Shown piece by piece: positions 16,548-25,301 of a DNA stretch of 64,000 bases (its first letter is position 1; each line of letters starts with the position of its first letter). The notes beneath the pieces are model-generated. The model did no database searches. It saw only the letters and a program-made list of their open reading frames with translations, and had not been told where the DNA came from. Source of the DNA: Henriciella sp. Its GTDB lineage: Bacteria > Pseudomonadota > Alphaproteobacteria > Caulobacterales > Hyphomonadaceae. Both the position numbers and the translations under genes were made by a program. Where the stretch lies: NCBI RefSeq assembly GCF_029937755.1, contig NZ_JAPYPG010000002.1, positions 163,648 through 227,647 on the forward strand, written 5' to 3'.

Positions 16548-17822
16548 ATGAGTCTGGCTCGCACCGCCTACGAAGTCGCCACGACAGCCGCCGAACCTCT
16601 GCTCGGCCTGGTCGTGCGCCGCCGGCTGAAAGCCGGCAAGGAGATCGAAGGCCGCGCGCAGGAGCGGTTTGCCCGCACAGATGAGTCGCGACCAGAAGGC
16701 CAGCTTATCTGGATGCACGGCGCCAGCATCGGCGAAACCCGCCTGTTGCTTGAAACCGCACGTGAGCTGCAGACCCGCCATAGGGGCCTGCACTATCTCT
16801 TCACAAGTCAGACGGCGACAGCTGCTGACCTCATTGCCCGCACCATCGCTGAAGACACAGCCCTCCGAAACGCGGCCCGCCACCAGTTCGCGCCAATTGA
16901 TACACCCGCCATCGCGAAACGCTTCATCGAGTATTGGCGGCCGGATCTCGCCGTTTTCGCTGAAGGCGAGATCTGGCCAAACCTTCTGAAACAGCTGCGC
17001 AAGCGACACATTCCAACGGCGCTCATCAATGCCCGCATGACGGAAAAGAGCCTCGCCGGCTGGGGACGCTGGCCGGGCCTGAGCCATGATCTCTTCGGCC
17101 GGTTCGATGTCATTCTCGCCGCTGATGGCCGGACGGCCCGGGGCCTGAAAGGCCTTGCCGGCAAAGCGGTCGAAACCCCCGGCAATCTGAAAGCGGCCCT
17201 TCCTCCGCCAGACCATGACTCCGCCGAGGCGGCCCGCCTCAGTGCCAGCTTCATCGGTGAGCGTCCCTGCCTCGTCGCGGTCTCCACGCATGAAGGCGAG
17301 GAAGCCTTCGTCCTCGACGCCTTGTCCGCCATGCAGCCAAGGCCCGCCTGCATCATCGTGCCCCGCCACCCCGAGCGGGCCGCCTCGCTCATGCGATTGC
17401 TGGATAGTCGGGGTTTCAGCGTTTCGCAGCGTTCGCTCAAGCAGCCGCTGGATCTCTCGACAGACATTCTTCTAGCGGACACGCTGGGGGAGGTCGGCCT
17501 GTTCGCGCGGCTGGCTGACACCGTCTACTTGGGCGGCGGCCATGCCCCCGGCATCGGCGGCCACAATCCGATCGAAATCCTCCTGCTCGGAAAGCCTGTG
17601 GCCACCGGTCCGAACGTCTTCAATTTCGATGACACGAAACGCGATCTGCTCGGGCGCCCCGGCTATAATATCGTGGAAAAGCCGCAGGACCTCGCTGAAG
17701 GCTTTCCTTTCGAGCCACCAAGCGCAGAGGTCATCCAGTCCATGGAAGCGGTTGCCCGAGAGCCCATGGAGGCGACGGTCGACGCCCTGCTTCCGCTTCT
17801 CCGCAAGGAGGCGCGCATATGA
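16548..17822 (+). CDS. waaA: 3-deoxy-D-manno-octulosonic acid (Kdo) transferase
   Basis: Transfers Kdo from CMP-Kdo to lipid IVA at the inner face of the cytoplasmic membrane. 424 residues; the N-terminal anchor region is followed by the GT-B fold. LIWMHGASIGETR is the acceptor-side motif, FAEGEIWPNLL and ALINARMTEKS are typical, and the C-terminal donor part has YLGGGHAPGIGGHNPIE. Its stop overlaps the start of lpxK by four bases (ATGA), so the two are translationally coupled. Whether it adds one or more Kdo residues cannot be told. Confidence 0.95.
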   Translation: MSLARTAYEVATTAAEPLLGLVVRRRLKAGKEIEGRAQERFARTDESRPEGQLIWMHGASIGETRLLLETARELQTRHRGLHYLFTSQTATAADLIARTIAEDTALRNAARHQFAPIDTPAIAKRFIEYWRPDLAVFAEGEIWPNLLKQLRKRHIPTALINARMTEKSLAGWGRWPGLSHDLFGRFDVILAADGRTARGLKGLAGKAVETPGNLKAALPPPDHDSAEAARLSASFIGERPCLVAVSTHEGEEAFVLDALSAMQPRPACIIVPRHPERAASLMRLLDSRGFSVSQRSLKQPLDLSTDILLADTLGEVGLFARLADTVYLGGGHAPGIGGHNPIEILLLGKPVATGPNVFNFDDTKRDLLGRPGYNIVEKPQDLAEGFPFEPPSAEVIQSMEAVAREPMEATVDALLPLLRKEARI

Positions 17823-18817
17823 GACCCCCGCGCTTCTGGGATGGCGACCTCGATCCGCGCTCCCGCGAAGCGGCCCCGTTAACGCGCCTGCTGCTGACAC
17901 CTTTCTCCATGCTCTATGCCCATGTCACCGAGCGGAAGATCGCCAGAGCGGATCCGCTCAAGCTATCCATCCCGGTGATCTGCGTCGGAAATCTGACCGC
18001 TGGTGGAACAGGCAAGAGCCCCGTGGCCGCTGGCTTGCGAGACTTGCTCGCCAAACGCTTTCCGGAAAAGCGGATCACCACTCTTTCACGCGGCTATGGC
18101 GGAAAACTGGATGGTCCGCTCAAGGTCGATATCAAGGCCCACACGGCGGCTGATGTCGGGGATGAGCCACTGATGCTGGCGGCAAGCGGCGAGGCCTGGA
18201 TCGGGGCGGATCGCGCCGCCTCCGGGAAGGCTATGGACGCCGAAGGGGTCGATCTCATCATTATGGATGACGGCCACCAGAACCCCGGCCTCTTCAAGGA
18301 TATCTCGCTGATCGTCGTCGACAGCGAAGCCGGGTTCGGCAATGGCCACGTCATCCCGAAAGGCCCGCTGCGCGAACCCATCGCTGCGGGACTGGCGCGC
18401 GCCGATGCGGTGGTTCTCACGGGCAGCGGCAACACACCTGCTGACCTCCAGAATACATCTCTGCCGGTCATCCGGTCCCGGATCAAACCAACCGCCCCTT
18501 TGCCAGCGATGGACTATGTTGCCTTTGCCGGGATCGGTCGCCCGGAGAAATTCTTCGACACGCTCGAAGAGCATGGCGCGAAACCTCTCGACGCCATCCC
18601 CTTCCCCGACCATCACACCTATTCCGACGGGGACATCCGATACCTTCGCGAGCTTGCAAAGAAATATTCTGCCCAGCTCATCACGACGGAAAAGGACTTC
18701 GTCCGGCTGCGTCAGGATCAGCGCGACGGCATCGTCACCCTTCCCATCCGGGCCGAGTTCACCGATATGAGCGCGCTCGACCGGGTGCTCGCACCTGTGG
18801 CAGACCGAATGGGCTGA
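17819..18817 (+). CDS. lpxK: Tetraacyldisaccharide 4'-kinase
   Basis: Phosphorylates the 4'-position of the lipid A disaccharide with ATP at the inner membrane. 332 residues. The N-terminus MRPPRFW is the family opening and the P-loop is AGGTGKSP (61-68) within VGNLTAGGTGKSP; MDDGHQNP and GPLREP are conserved. It overlaps waaA by four bases and the downstream acyltransferase gene by one base (TGATG). It thus sits at the centre of a coupled lipid A operon. Confidence 0.96.
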   Translation: MRPPRFWDGDLDPRSREAAPLTRLLLTPFSMLYAHVTERKIARADPLKLSIPVICVGNLTAGGTGKSPVAAGLRDLLAKRFPEKRITTLSRGYGGKLDGPLKVDIKAHTAADVGDEPLMLAASGEAWIGADRAASGKAMDAEGVDLIIMDDGHQNPGLFKDISLIVVDSEAGFGNGHVIPKGPLREPIAAGLARADAVVLTGSGNTPADLQNTSLPVIRSRIKPTAPLPAMDYVAFAGIGRPEKFFDTLEEHGAKPLDAIPFPDHHTYSDGDIRYLRELAKKYSAQLITTEKDFVRLRQDQRDGIVTLPIRAEFTDMSALDRVLAPVADRMG

Positions 18818-19776
18818 TGAACAAGCAAGACGCGCCACAATATGTCCGTCCAAAGGACATCGATGATCGCTCCACCTTCTGGCAGCGTGTCGGCTGGCGG
18901 CTGGAAGCGATAGCGTGGGACGTCGTGTACTGGTGGCCGATGAAAGCCCTCGGTCCGGACAGGGCCTCCGATGCGGCAGGGTGGATCGTCAAACGCATCG
19001 CGCCAATGCTTAGCCAGAGCAAGACCGTAAAACGCAATCTACGCCTCGCCTTCCCGGAGTGGGACGAAGACAAAATTGAACAGACCGCAAAGGCGGCATG
19101 GGAGAGTGTCGGGCGTACCGCCGGCGAGCTGCCACACCTGCCGAAGATTCATCCTTATGAGGGTGATCGGGTCGAGGTCGTGAACGCTGAGAGGCTGGAT
19201 GCGGTAGAAGCCGCCGGCAAGGGCGCAGTCTTCATCTCGGGCCATTTCGCAAACTGGGAAGTCATGGCCGCCGTCATCTGCCGACGGCCTGTCGATTGTC
19301 TCGTCACGTATCGCGCCCTCAACAACCCGCACATCGACAGGCGCATTAACAAGGTCCGCCATGATTACGGCATTGGCGTGCTCGCGCCGAAGGGGCTCGG
19401 CACGCGTGAACTGATGCGCGCGCTGAGCAAGGGCCGGTCAGTCGCATTGATGAACGACCAGAAGTTCAACCAGGGCCTCGCTGTCCCCTTCTTCGGCCAC
19501 GATGCCATGACGGCCCCGGGCCCGGCCCGGCTGGCGGTGAAGTATGGCGTTCCAATCATCCCCGTCTCGACGGTGCGAACAGGCCCGGCCCGGTTCCGGG
19601 TCACCATTCATGACCCCATCGCATCGGCGGAAGGCTTGAAAGGCGACGAAGCTGTCGAGGATTGCGTAAAGAAGATCACGGCCTTCATCGAGGCTGAAGT
19701 CCGCGCCAATCCGGGCCAATGGTTCTGGCAGCACCGCCGCTGGCCGAAATCGGCCTGGAAGGATGCCGGCGTCTGA
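18817..19776 (+). CDS. LpxL/HtrB-type lipid A acyltransferase
   Basis: Late acyltransferase that adds a secondary acyl chain to Kdo-lipid IVA, or a close paralogue of that family. 319 residues. The catalytic HX4D/E motif is GHFANWE (His143, Glu148), followed by the family patterns YRALNNPHIDRRIN, MNDQKFNQGLAVPFFG and a C-terminal PGQWFWQHRRW. It is coupled to lpxK by a one-base overlap. Chain length and position cannot be predicted, so no gene letter is given. Confidence 0.92.
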   Translation: MNKQDAPQYVRPKDIDDRSTFWQRVGWRLEAIAWDVVYWWPMKALGPDRASDAAGWIVKRIAPMLSQSKTVKRNLRLAFPEWDEDKIEQTAKAAWESVGRTAGELPHLPKIHPYEGDRVEVVNAERLDAVEAAGKGAVFISGHFANWEVMAAVICRRPVDCLVTYRALNNPHIDRRINKVRHDYGIGVLAPKGLGTRELMRALSKGRSVALMNDQKFNQGLAVPFFGHDAMTAPGPARLAVKYGVPIIPVSTVRTGPARFRVTIHDPIASAEGLKGDEAVEDCVKKITAFIEAEVRANPGQWFWQHRRWPKSAWKDAGV

Positions 19777-19833
19777 GGCTGGACCGCGCCGACAAACGCG
19801 CCATCTGAAGAGAACCATACGGGAGGACCACCA

Positions 19834-20247
19834 ATGTCCATCTTCACCATCATCTCCGCGCTCGCGCTTGTCTTCTGTGCGCTGATCGGCCTCGGCGCGC
19901 TGATCGCCCCGAAATGGGCGCAGGGGGTCGTTCGGCTTGTGCCTGACCCCACTCCTGAGAAGCCGGGCGGCTTTTCAGAGTTTCGCGCAACCTATGGCGG
20001 TCTTCTCTTCCTGCTGCACATGACGGCCCTCGTCATCCTGTTGCGCGTGGGCGGGCTTATCGGCGTCCTCGCCATCATGCCTGTTGCAGCCGCCTGGATT
20101 GGTGCGGGCTGCGGCCGGGCGCTCTCCTATCTGATCGACATGAAAGACAATCGGGACGCCGGACTTATTCCTATATGGATCGCGCTGGAACTCGCCCTCG
20201 GCCTTGCAATTGCCTCACCCGTTCTTCAGATAGGACTGAACCCCTAG
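19834..20247 (+). CDS. DUF4345-like small membrane protein
   Basis: 137 residues with four hydrophobic segments (start to residue 26, about 53-70, 74-94, 112-132). The pattern EFRATYGGLLFLLH and ALSYLIDMKDN recalls DUF4345; the match is by eye. A gggagg site lies seven bases before the ATG. It follows the lipid A operon by 57 bases and precedes the pseudouridine synthase by 11 bases. No function is known for such proteins. Confidence 0.7.
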   Translation: MSIFTIISALALVFCALIGLGALIAPKWAQGVVRLVPDPTPEKPGGFSEFRATYGGLLFLLHMTALVILLRVGGLIGVLAIMPVAAAWIGAGCGRALSYLIDMKDNRDAGLIPIWIALELALGLAIASPVLQIGLNP

Positions 20248-20258
20248 AGGACAGCCAT

Positions 20259-21173
20259 ATGACGGATCGTCGAGAGACGCCCCGGCCCGCAAGACGGACC
20301 AGCAAACCCGGATCAAAAGACAGTAAGCCACCAGCCGACTGGAGCGAGGGCGAGCGCATTGCCAAATGGCTTGCGCGCGCCGGCATTGCCTCGCGCCGGG
20401 CCTGCGAAACCATGATCGAAAATGGCGAGATCGCGGTCAACGGCCGCAAGCTGACCTCGCCGGCCTTCAAGGTCACCGGTTCCGAGACGATCACGGTCAA
20501 GGGCAAGCGCATCAGCGCGCCCGATGCGACGCGCTTGTGGCGGTATCACAAACCCTCCGGCCTGATCACCACGACCGAGGATCCGGCGGGACGGCGCACC
20601 ATCTTCGACGAGATGCCCAAACACCTCCCGCGTGTCATTACGGTCGGCCGGCTGGACCTGACCACCGAAGGCCTGTTGCTGCTCACCAATGATGGCGAGC
20701 TGGCCCGCGCGCTGGAGCTTCCCTCCAATGAGTTTCCGCGTATCTACCGCGCCCGAGCCCATGGCAGGGTCACGCCCGAAAAACTCCAGGCGCTGGCCGA
20801 GGGCATTGAGGTCGACGGCGTCCGATACGCACCGATCAAGGCCGAGCTGGAACGTGAGACCGGAACCAATAACTGGATCCGGGTCAAACTGTCGGAAGGC
20901 AAGAAACGTGAAGTCCGCCGCGCGCTGGAATCGGTCGGGCTCGACGTGAACCGGCTGATCCGCATTTCCTACGGCCCCTTCGCACTGGATGACCTGCATC
21001 CCGGCGCCGTGGAAGAAGTGCTGCCGAGCGAGCTGCAGGCGGAGCTGGGGTCGATGATCAAGGCCCGGCAGCCGCGCCGGGATAGAGGTAGCCGCAAGCC
21101 GAAAGCATCAAAAGCTGACGTTGAGACAGGGCTTCACAAAGGCAAGCGGAGCCGTACCATCCGTAAAAAATGA
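20259..21173 (+). CDS. RluB/RsuA-family rRNA pseudouridine synthase
   Basis: Isomerises a uridine in ribosomal RNA. 304 residues: a basic N-terminal tail, an S4 domain (RIAKWLARAGIASRRA, about 28-80), then the synthase core with the catalytic-Asp motif GRLDLTTEGLLLLTNDG and KREVRRALESVGL. The C-terminal tail is Lys/Arg-rich (PRRDRGSRKPKASK), common in alphaproteobacterial RluB. The ATG at 20259 has an agagga site; the frame extends 28 codons upstream into the previous gene without similarity. RluB (23S U2605) is the likeliest member, but RsuA or RluE is possible. Confidence 0.9.
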   Translation: MTDRRETPRPARRTSKPGSKDSKPPADWSEGERIAKWLARAGIASRRACETMIENGEIAVNGRKLTSPAFKVTGSETITVKGKRISAPDATRLWRYHKPSGLITTTEDPAGRRTIFDEMPKHLPRVITVGRLDLTTEGLLLLTNDGELARALELPSNEFPRIYRARAHGRVTPEKLQALAEGIEVDGVRYAPIKAELERETGTNNWIRVKLSEGKKREVRRALESVGLDVNRLIRISYGPFALDDLHPGAVEEVLPSELQAELGSMIKARQPRRDRGSRKPKASKADVETGLHKGKRSRTIRKK

Positions 21174-21201
21174 GACATGCGTCATTTTACGGGAGGTTCC
21201 C

Positions 21202-22536
21202 ATGGCCGATACCGCAGTTGCAGTTCCACCAAAGACAAAAAAGGATCCCACGCGCGAGATGAGCGCGGCGGCGGCAGCGACCGCTGACAAGATCGTGGAT
21301 CCGGATGTCTATGCCCACATGCCGGAACTCGATGCCGCGTTTGCGCGGCTGCGCAAGGAAGACCCAGTCGCATGGTGCGAGCCGGAAGCCTTCAGGCCTT
21401 TCTGGGCTGTCACCAAGCATGCCGACATCATGGAAGTGAGCCGGCAGAACAAGCTCTTCACCAATGGCGAACGCGAAATGCTCTCCTACGCCGAAGCTGA
21501 AGAGAAGGTCTATGCGCAAACGGGCGGGCCGCACCTGCTCAAGACGCTGGTCCAACTGGATGACCCGATGCACTACAAGCTGCGTCACCTCACCCAGGAC
21601 TGGTTCATGCCTCACAAGGTGAAGACGCGCGAGGAGGCCATCGGCAAGATCGCGAAGGAATTCGTGGACCGGATGGAAGACAAGGGCGGCGAGTGCGACT
21701 TCCAGCAGGACATCGCGCTCTACTATCCGCTTCGTGTGATCATGCAGATCCTCGGCGTACCGGAATCCGACGAGCCGATGATGCTGAAGCTCACCCAGGA
21801 GATTTTCGGCGCGCAGGACCCGGACCTGATGCGTGACAAGGAACTGTCGGAAGGCGGCGATGCCGACAAGGGCCTGTCTTCCATCCAGGAGACCCTCGCC
21901 CAGTTCTTCATGTACTTCACCAACATCACACAAGACCGGCGCGCCAACCCGAAAGACGATGTCTCCACCATCATTGCCAACGGCACCGTCGACGGCGAGC
22001 CGATCGGCCAGCTGGAAGCGATGAGCTATTACATCATCGTCGCGGCTGCCGGGCATGACACAACCAGCGCCTCGACCGGCGGTGGCGTTCTCGGCATGCT
22101 GAACAATCCGGCGCAGCTGAAGAAGATGATGGATGACCCGAAGGGTATGTCACGTACGGCCGTGGATGAAGCGATCCGCTGGACCACACCGGTGAAGCAC
22201 TTCATGCGCACCGCTCAGGACGATTATGAACTGCGCGGCCGCAAGATCCTGAAAGGCGAGAGCCTGCTGCTCTGCTACCCCTCCGGCAACCGTGACGAAG
22301 ACGTCTTCGACGACCCGTATGAATTCCGCGTCGACCGCAGCCCAAACAAGATCATCTCGTTCGGACATGGCGGGCATATGTGCCTCGGCATGCACCTCGC
22401 CCGTCTCGAAATGCAGGCGATCTATGAAGAGCTTTTCTCGCGCCTGAATTCAATCGAGCTAGCGGGCGATCCGAGCTTCATTCGCGCGAACTTCGTCGGC
22501 GGGCCCAAATCCATTCCGGTGCGCTACAAGTTCTAG
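21202..22536 (+). CDS. Cytochrome P450, CYP108-like
   Basis: Soluble class I P450 of 444 residues. The heme-thiolate motif is FGHGGHMCLGMHLA (Cys394), the oxygen-activation I-helix is AAAGHDTTSAS (284-288 GHDTT), and the K-helix ExxR lies in DEAIRW. As I recall it, the sequence follows P450terp (CYP108, alpha-terpineol hydroxylase) along most of its length, including CDFQQDIALYYPLRVIM and NFVGGPKSIPVR. A gggagg site precedes the chosen ATG. It stands alone: no ferredoxin or ferredoxin reductase gene lies nearby, so its electron partners are elsewhere. Terpene or steroid-like substrates are inference. Confidence 0.93.
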   Translation: MADTAVAVPPKTKKDPTREMSAAAAATADKIVDPDVYAHMPELDAAFARLRKEDPVAWCEPEAFRPFWAVTKHADIMEVSRQNKLFTNGEREMLSYAEAEEKVYAQTGGPHLLKTLVQLDDPMHYKLRHLTQDWFMPHKVKTREEAIGKIAKEFVDRMEDKGGECDFQQDIALYYPLRVIMQILGVPESDEPMMLKLTQEIFGAQDPDLMRDKELSEGGDADKGLSSIQETLAQFFMYFTNITQDRRANPKDDVSTIIANGTVDGEPIGQLEAMSYYIIVAAAGHDTTSASTGGGVLGMLNNPAQLKKMMDDPKGMSRTAVDEAIRWTTPVKHFMRTAQDDYELRGRKILKGESLLLCYPSGNRDEDVFDDPYEFRVDRSPNKIISFGHGGHMCLGMHLARLEMQAIYEELFSRLNSIELAGDPSFIRANFVGGPKSIPVRYKF

Positions 22537-22538
22537 GC

Positions 22539-22550
22539 AGCAGGCCTGCT
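22539..22550. repeat. Perfect palindrome between convergent stops
   Basis: The 12-bp palindrome agcaggcctgct lies between the TAG stop of the P450 gene and the stop of the convergent OmpA gene. As with the one at 10460-10475, it can form a short hairpin on both transcripts; no T-tract follows. Confidence 0.3.
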
Positions 22551-23427
22551 AGTCGGCCTCGTCGCGAAAGTAGAACTCAACCCGACGGTTGAGTGCATAG
22601 GCCTCGCTTGTCTGCGCAGGGTCGATCGGGCGGGTTTCGCCATACCCGACCGCATCCATCCGGTCTCGCGAGACGCCTTGCTCGATCAGATAGTCGACAA
22701 TCGCATTGGCGCGCTTCTGTGAGCGGATCTGGTTGAACGACTGCGCCCCTCGTGCATCGGTGTGCACGCCAATCTCGAGCGGATGCGCCTCACAGATCAT
22801 GGCCAGGCCGGCAATTGCGTTCAGGAGCGGCTGGCTCACCTCGTCTATGCCCGTATCCTCATTCACGTAAGCGATGGTATCGGTCCGCGCGATCTGATCG
22901 GCTCTGGTCCGGCAGATATCAACCTCCGGATCTGGCGTCAGGCTAGCCAGGACTGCGCCGGGCTGGCGCGGCGTATCCGGGCCAGTGATGGCATCAATGA
23001 TGTAGAGGTCGCGGTCGGCCAGCGCCCTGTCTGCTGAGATTTCAGAACGAACACGCGCAACTGCATCTTCGTGCACTTCCGCGCTTTCGGCCTCACCGCT
23101 GAGAACGAGAACCTTGTCCACCGAATCGAGCCGAAGCCACGGGAAACCGTCATTCATCATTCTGTCTTCAAACTCATTGATCCAGACAATCTGCTTCTGG
23201 GTCACTTCCGGCGGCAGCTCAATCGCCATGTCTTCGCGTGTCGGCGAGAATTTTCCGTCCGCGAACAGATAATATCCATCCGGGATTTCGACGCATTGCA
23301 CGGAGGATGTAGATACAGTCTCGCCGCCTGGGTCAGTTGCCTTGCTCCCGCCCCCACCGCACGCAGAAAGCAGCGCCATTGCTACTGGAACCAGGGCTGC
23401 TGCCGCAAATCGCGCTGTCCTGATCAT
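22549..23427 (-). CDS. OmpA family peptidoglycan-binding lipoprotein
   Basis: 292-residue predicted lipoprotein: a signal peptide ending in the lipobox LLSAC with Cys23, a Gly-rich linker, a middle region of unknown type (about 35-170), and a C-terminal OmpA/MotB domain with EIGVHTDARGAQSFNQIRS and YGETRPIDP. The domain would bind peptidoglycan in the periplasm. The start at 23427 is chosen because it gives an intact signal peptide and has ggag eight bases upstream; the frame runs on for 95 codons without features. It is divergent from the ClpP-like secreted protein. The middle region is lightly reminiscent of BON-like folds (VLVLSGEAESAEV), uncertain. Confidence 0.85.
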   Translation of the reverse strand: MIRTARFAAAALVPVAMALLSACGGGGSKATDPGGETVSTSSVQCVEIPDGYYLFADGKFSPTREDMAIELPPEVTQKQIVWINEFEDRMMNDGFPWLRLDSVDKVLVLSGEAESAEVHEDAVARVRSEISADRALADRDLYIIDAITGPDTPRQPGAVLASLTPDPEVDICRTRADQIARTDTIAYVNEDTGIDEVSQPLLNAIAGLAMICEAHPLEIGVHTDARGAQSFNQIRSQKRANAIVDYLIEQGVSRDRMDAVGYGETRPIDPAQTSEAYALNRRVEFYFRDEAD

Positions 23428-23530
23428 GCACCAAACTCCAAACATTCTTCGCTTGTTCTTAGACCGTCTTTCGGCAATCGTAAAACGCACTCCTTGCATC
23501 GCCAAAGCACAAAAATGACGGAGAGCTCCA

Positions 23531-24388
23531 ATGCTCCTTGCAAATTTGAGGCCCCTATTCGCTGGTCTGCTCCTTTTCGTTTCTCCGGCGGCCAATGCCG
23601 ACAATACGGATGTAGCAGTCGAGTATGACGCACCTGATCCTTCTATCGATGCGGCAGTGAATGCATGCCTGGAAAGCGAGGGGGTCAGTCTCCTGAGGGA
23701 GCATGATGCCATCTGCTACAACGCTGCCATCTTTCCCGAAGAATTCATGCAGCTCGCAACCATGCCGGAAACGGGACGGATCGTCATCAGCAGCCCGGGC
23801 GGCAATGTCGCGACAGCCCGCATGATGAGCCGCATCCTGGATGAGCGCGATGAACCCATTCTCATCGCCGGCCAGTGCATGTCGGCTTGCGCCATGGTAA
23901 TTGTTCCGGGCGCCGATGAATTACAAATCCACCGCACCGCACACATCGCCGTACACGGAATAGCGATGATGGGCTTCCAAGACTGGCTTGGCTGGCTTAA
24001 ACAGGGGGCCGAACCCTCCAGGGCTGACTTCATGATGGCGAGCCTTGGCTACAATTTGGGATATACCATGCACAAGAGTGGTCGCGATCATATGGCTGGC
24101 CATCTTGAAGGCCAGTATGTTGACCAGGCCTACATCGATATCATCAGTGAACGGATGCAGGATGCTGCGCTTGCCTATCCCTGTCGCGTCAAGCCCAATC
24201 AGTATTGGGGCATGATCGATTCCGGGCATCTCAAGCGCTTCCTTGGAGATCGCATCACGCACCTGGAAGACTATGACCAGACATGGGAGGCGCCGGGCCG
24301 CACGCTCTTTCGAGACAAGGTGGTCTCTATCAGCGACCAGACCTACATCTTCGCCAGGGATTACAAGGAAGCCGGTTGTGACGGTTAA
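23531..24388 (+). CDS. Secreted ClpP/crotonase-fold protein (COG3904-like)
   Basis: 285 residues with a signal peptide cleaved near ANA-DN (residue 23), so periplasmic or secreted. The core ISSPGGNVATARMMSRIL, then GQCMSACAMVIVPGADE and HIAVHG, follows the pattern of periplasmic ClpP-like proteins (SPGG, a Ser-Ala-Cys block, then a GVH-type histidine). Candidate nucleophile is Ser118 and candidate base His142. The C-terminal 100 residues have no family I recognise and contain several Cys. It is divergent from the OmpA lipoprotein. Peptidase activity is inferred, not shown. Confidence 0.75.
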   Translation: MLLANLRPLFAGLLLFVSPAANADNTDVAVEYDAPDPSIDAAVNACLESEGVSLLREHDAICYNAAIFPEEFMQLATMPETGRIVISSPGGNVATARMMSRILDERDEPILIAGQCMSACAMVIVPGADELQIHRTAHIAVHGIAMMGFQDWLGWLKQGAEPSRADFMMASLGYNLGYTMHKSGRDHMAGHLEGQYVDQAYIDIISERMQDAALAYPCRVKPNQYWGMIDSGHLKRFLGDRITHLEDYDQTWEAPGRTLFRDKVVSISDQTYIFARDYKEAGCDG

Positions 24389-24391
24389 GGC

Positions 24392-25297
24392 TCAGGCCGG
24401 CAGCTGCTCCTCGGGATAGTCCGGGTAGCTCGCTTTCATAACGCCATGATTCAATAGCATCTCAGCCTTGAGATCGCTTCCGGCCTCGTCGAAAAATTTT
24501 GTCCGAACCCAGTAATTCTCAGCACGGCGCGATTGGGACAACGCCACAATCTCGCGCTTCAAGCGATAGGTCTCACCGACGAATAGCGGTCCGTTGATCA
24601 TACGGATTTCAAGGTCTGCGAACAGGCCGATCGATGGCCGCTTCACAGGCCATTTCACCATGCTGCCCGTGTAGTTACCGATCACCGACACCATCTCGGT
24701 GGGAATGATGGCCTGCCCCCATGGAGATGCCGATGCATCTGAATACCAATCCATTGGCTCAGTGATCTTCACCAGCTTCTCGTTCAGCGAGAAGGGATAG
24801 AGATTGCCCATATGCTGGTCGGGACCCATGCGGACAAGCTCGTTCTCCGGCCCCGTCATCCCGACTTTCATGTCGGACAGGATGACGAGGTCACCCGGCG
24901 GGCGGAGTTTCGCCATTCGTGCCTCGAGCAGTGTCTCGCCATGGTCGGGTCCGAGCGTCGCACTTGCCTCGAGGACGGGGGTCCCATCCTCCTTTTCAGC
25001 ACGGCAATAGGCGTATGTGTCCGACTTCGGCTCGATGAAAACCCGAACCGCCTCGCCTTCGAACACCATCGTCTGGAAGTGCGCCGAGAAGCAGCCGCGC
25101 TCGAACCACTCCTTGCCGAACAGCTCGACCAGGTAAGGCGAGAACTGGCTGAAATGCGTTGGCCCCTCGATCGGCCCGGCCTTTATGCCGAGCTTTTCGG
25201 CCTGGCTGTCATCATGCAGCGAGGAGTGCCCGTCATAGGACTGCTCCTGCAGCATCTGCGCAGGCTTGCGAAGCGGACCCTCGATCACCTTTGCCAT
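24392..25297 (-). CDS. MaoC-like hotdog-fold protein
   Basis: 301 residues, probably a double hotdog (R-hydratase/dehydratase-like) protein acting on acyl-CoA or similar thioesters. IEGPTHFSQFSPYL early on and FVGETYRLKREIVALSQSRR late are typical of two tandem hotdog units; the strict MaoC active-site motif is not obvious to me. It begins four bases after the stop of the APH-like gene, and the pair is commonly found together in acyl-CoA catabolic loci. The start is at MAKVIEGP; the longer frame overlaps the upstream gene. The actual reaction is unknown. Confidence 0.7.
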   Translation of the reverse strand: MAKVIEGPLRKPAQMLQEQSYDGHSSLHDDSQAEKLGIKAGPIEGPTHFSQFSPYLVELFGKEWFERGCFSAHFQTMVFEGEAVRVFIEPKSDTYAYCRAEKEDGTPVLEASATLGPDHGETLLEARMAKLRPPGDLVILSDMKVGMTGPENELVRMGPDQHMGNLYPFSLNEKLVKITEPMDWYSDASASPWGQAIIPTEMVSVIGNYTGSMVKWPVKRPSIGLFADLEIRMINGPLFVGETYRLKREIVALSQSRRAENYWVRTKFFDEAGSDLKAEMLLNHGVMKASYPDYPEEQLPA

Positions 25298-25301
25298 GGC
25301 C

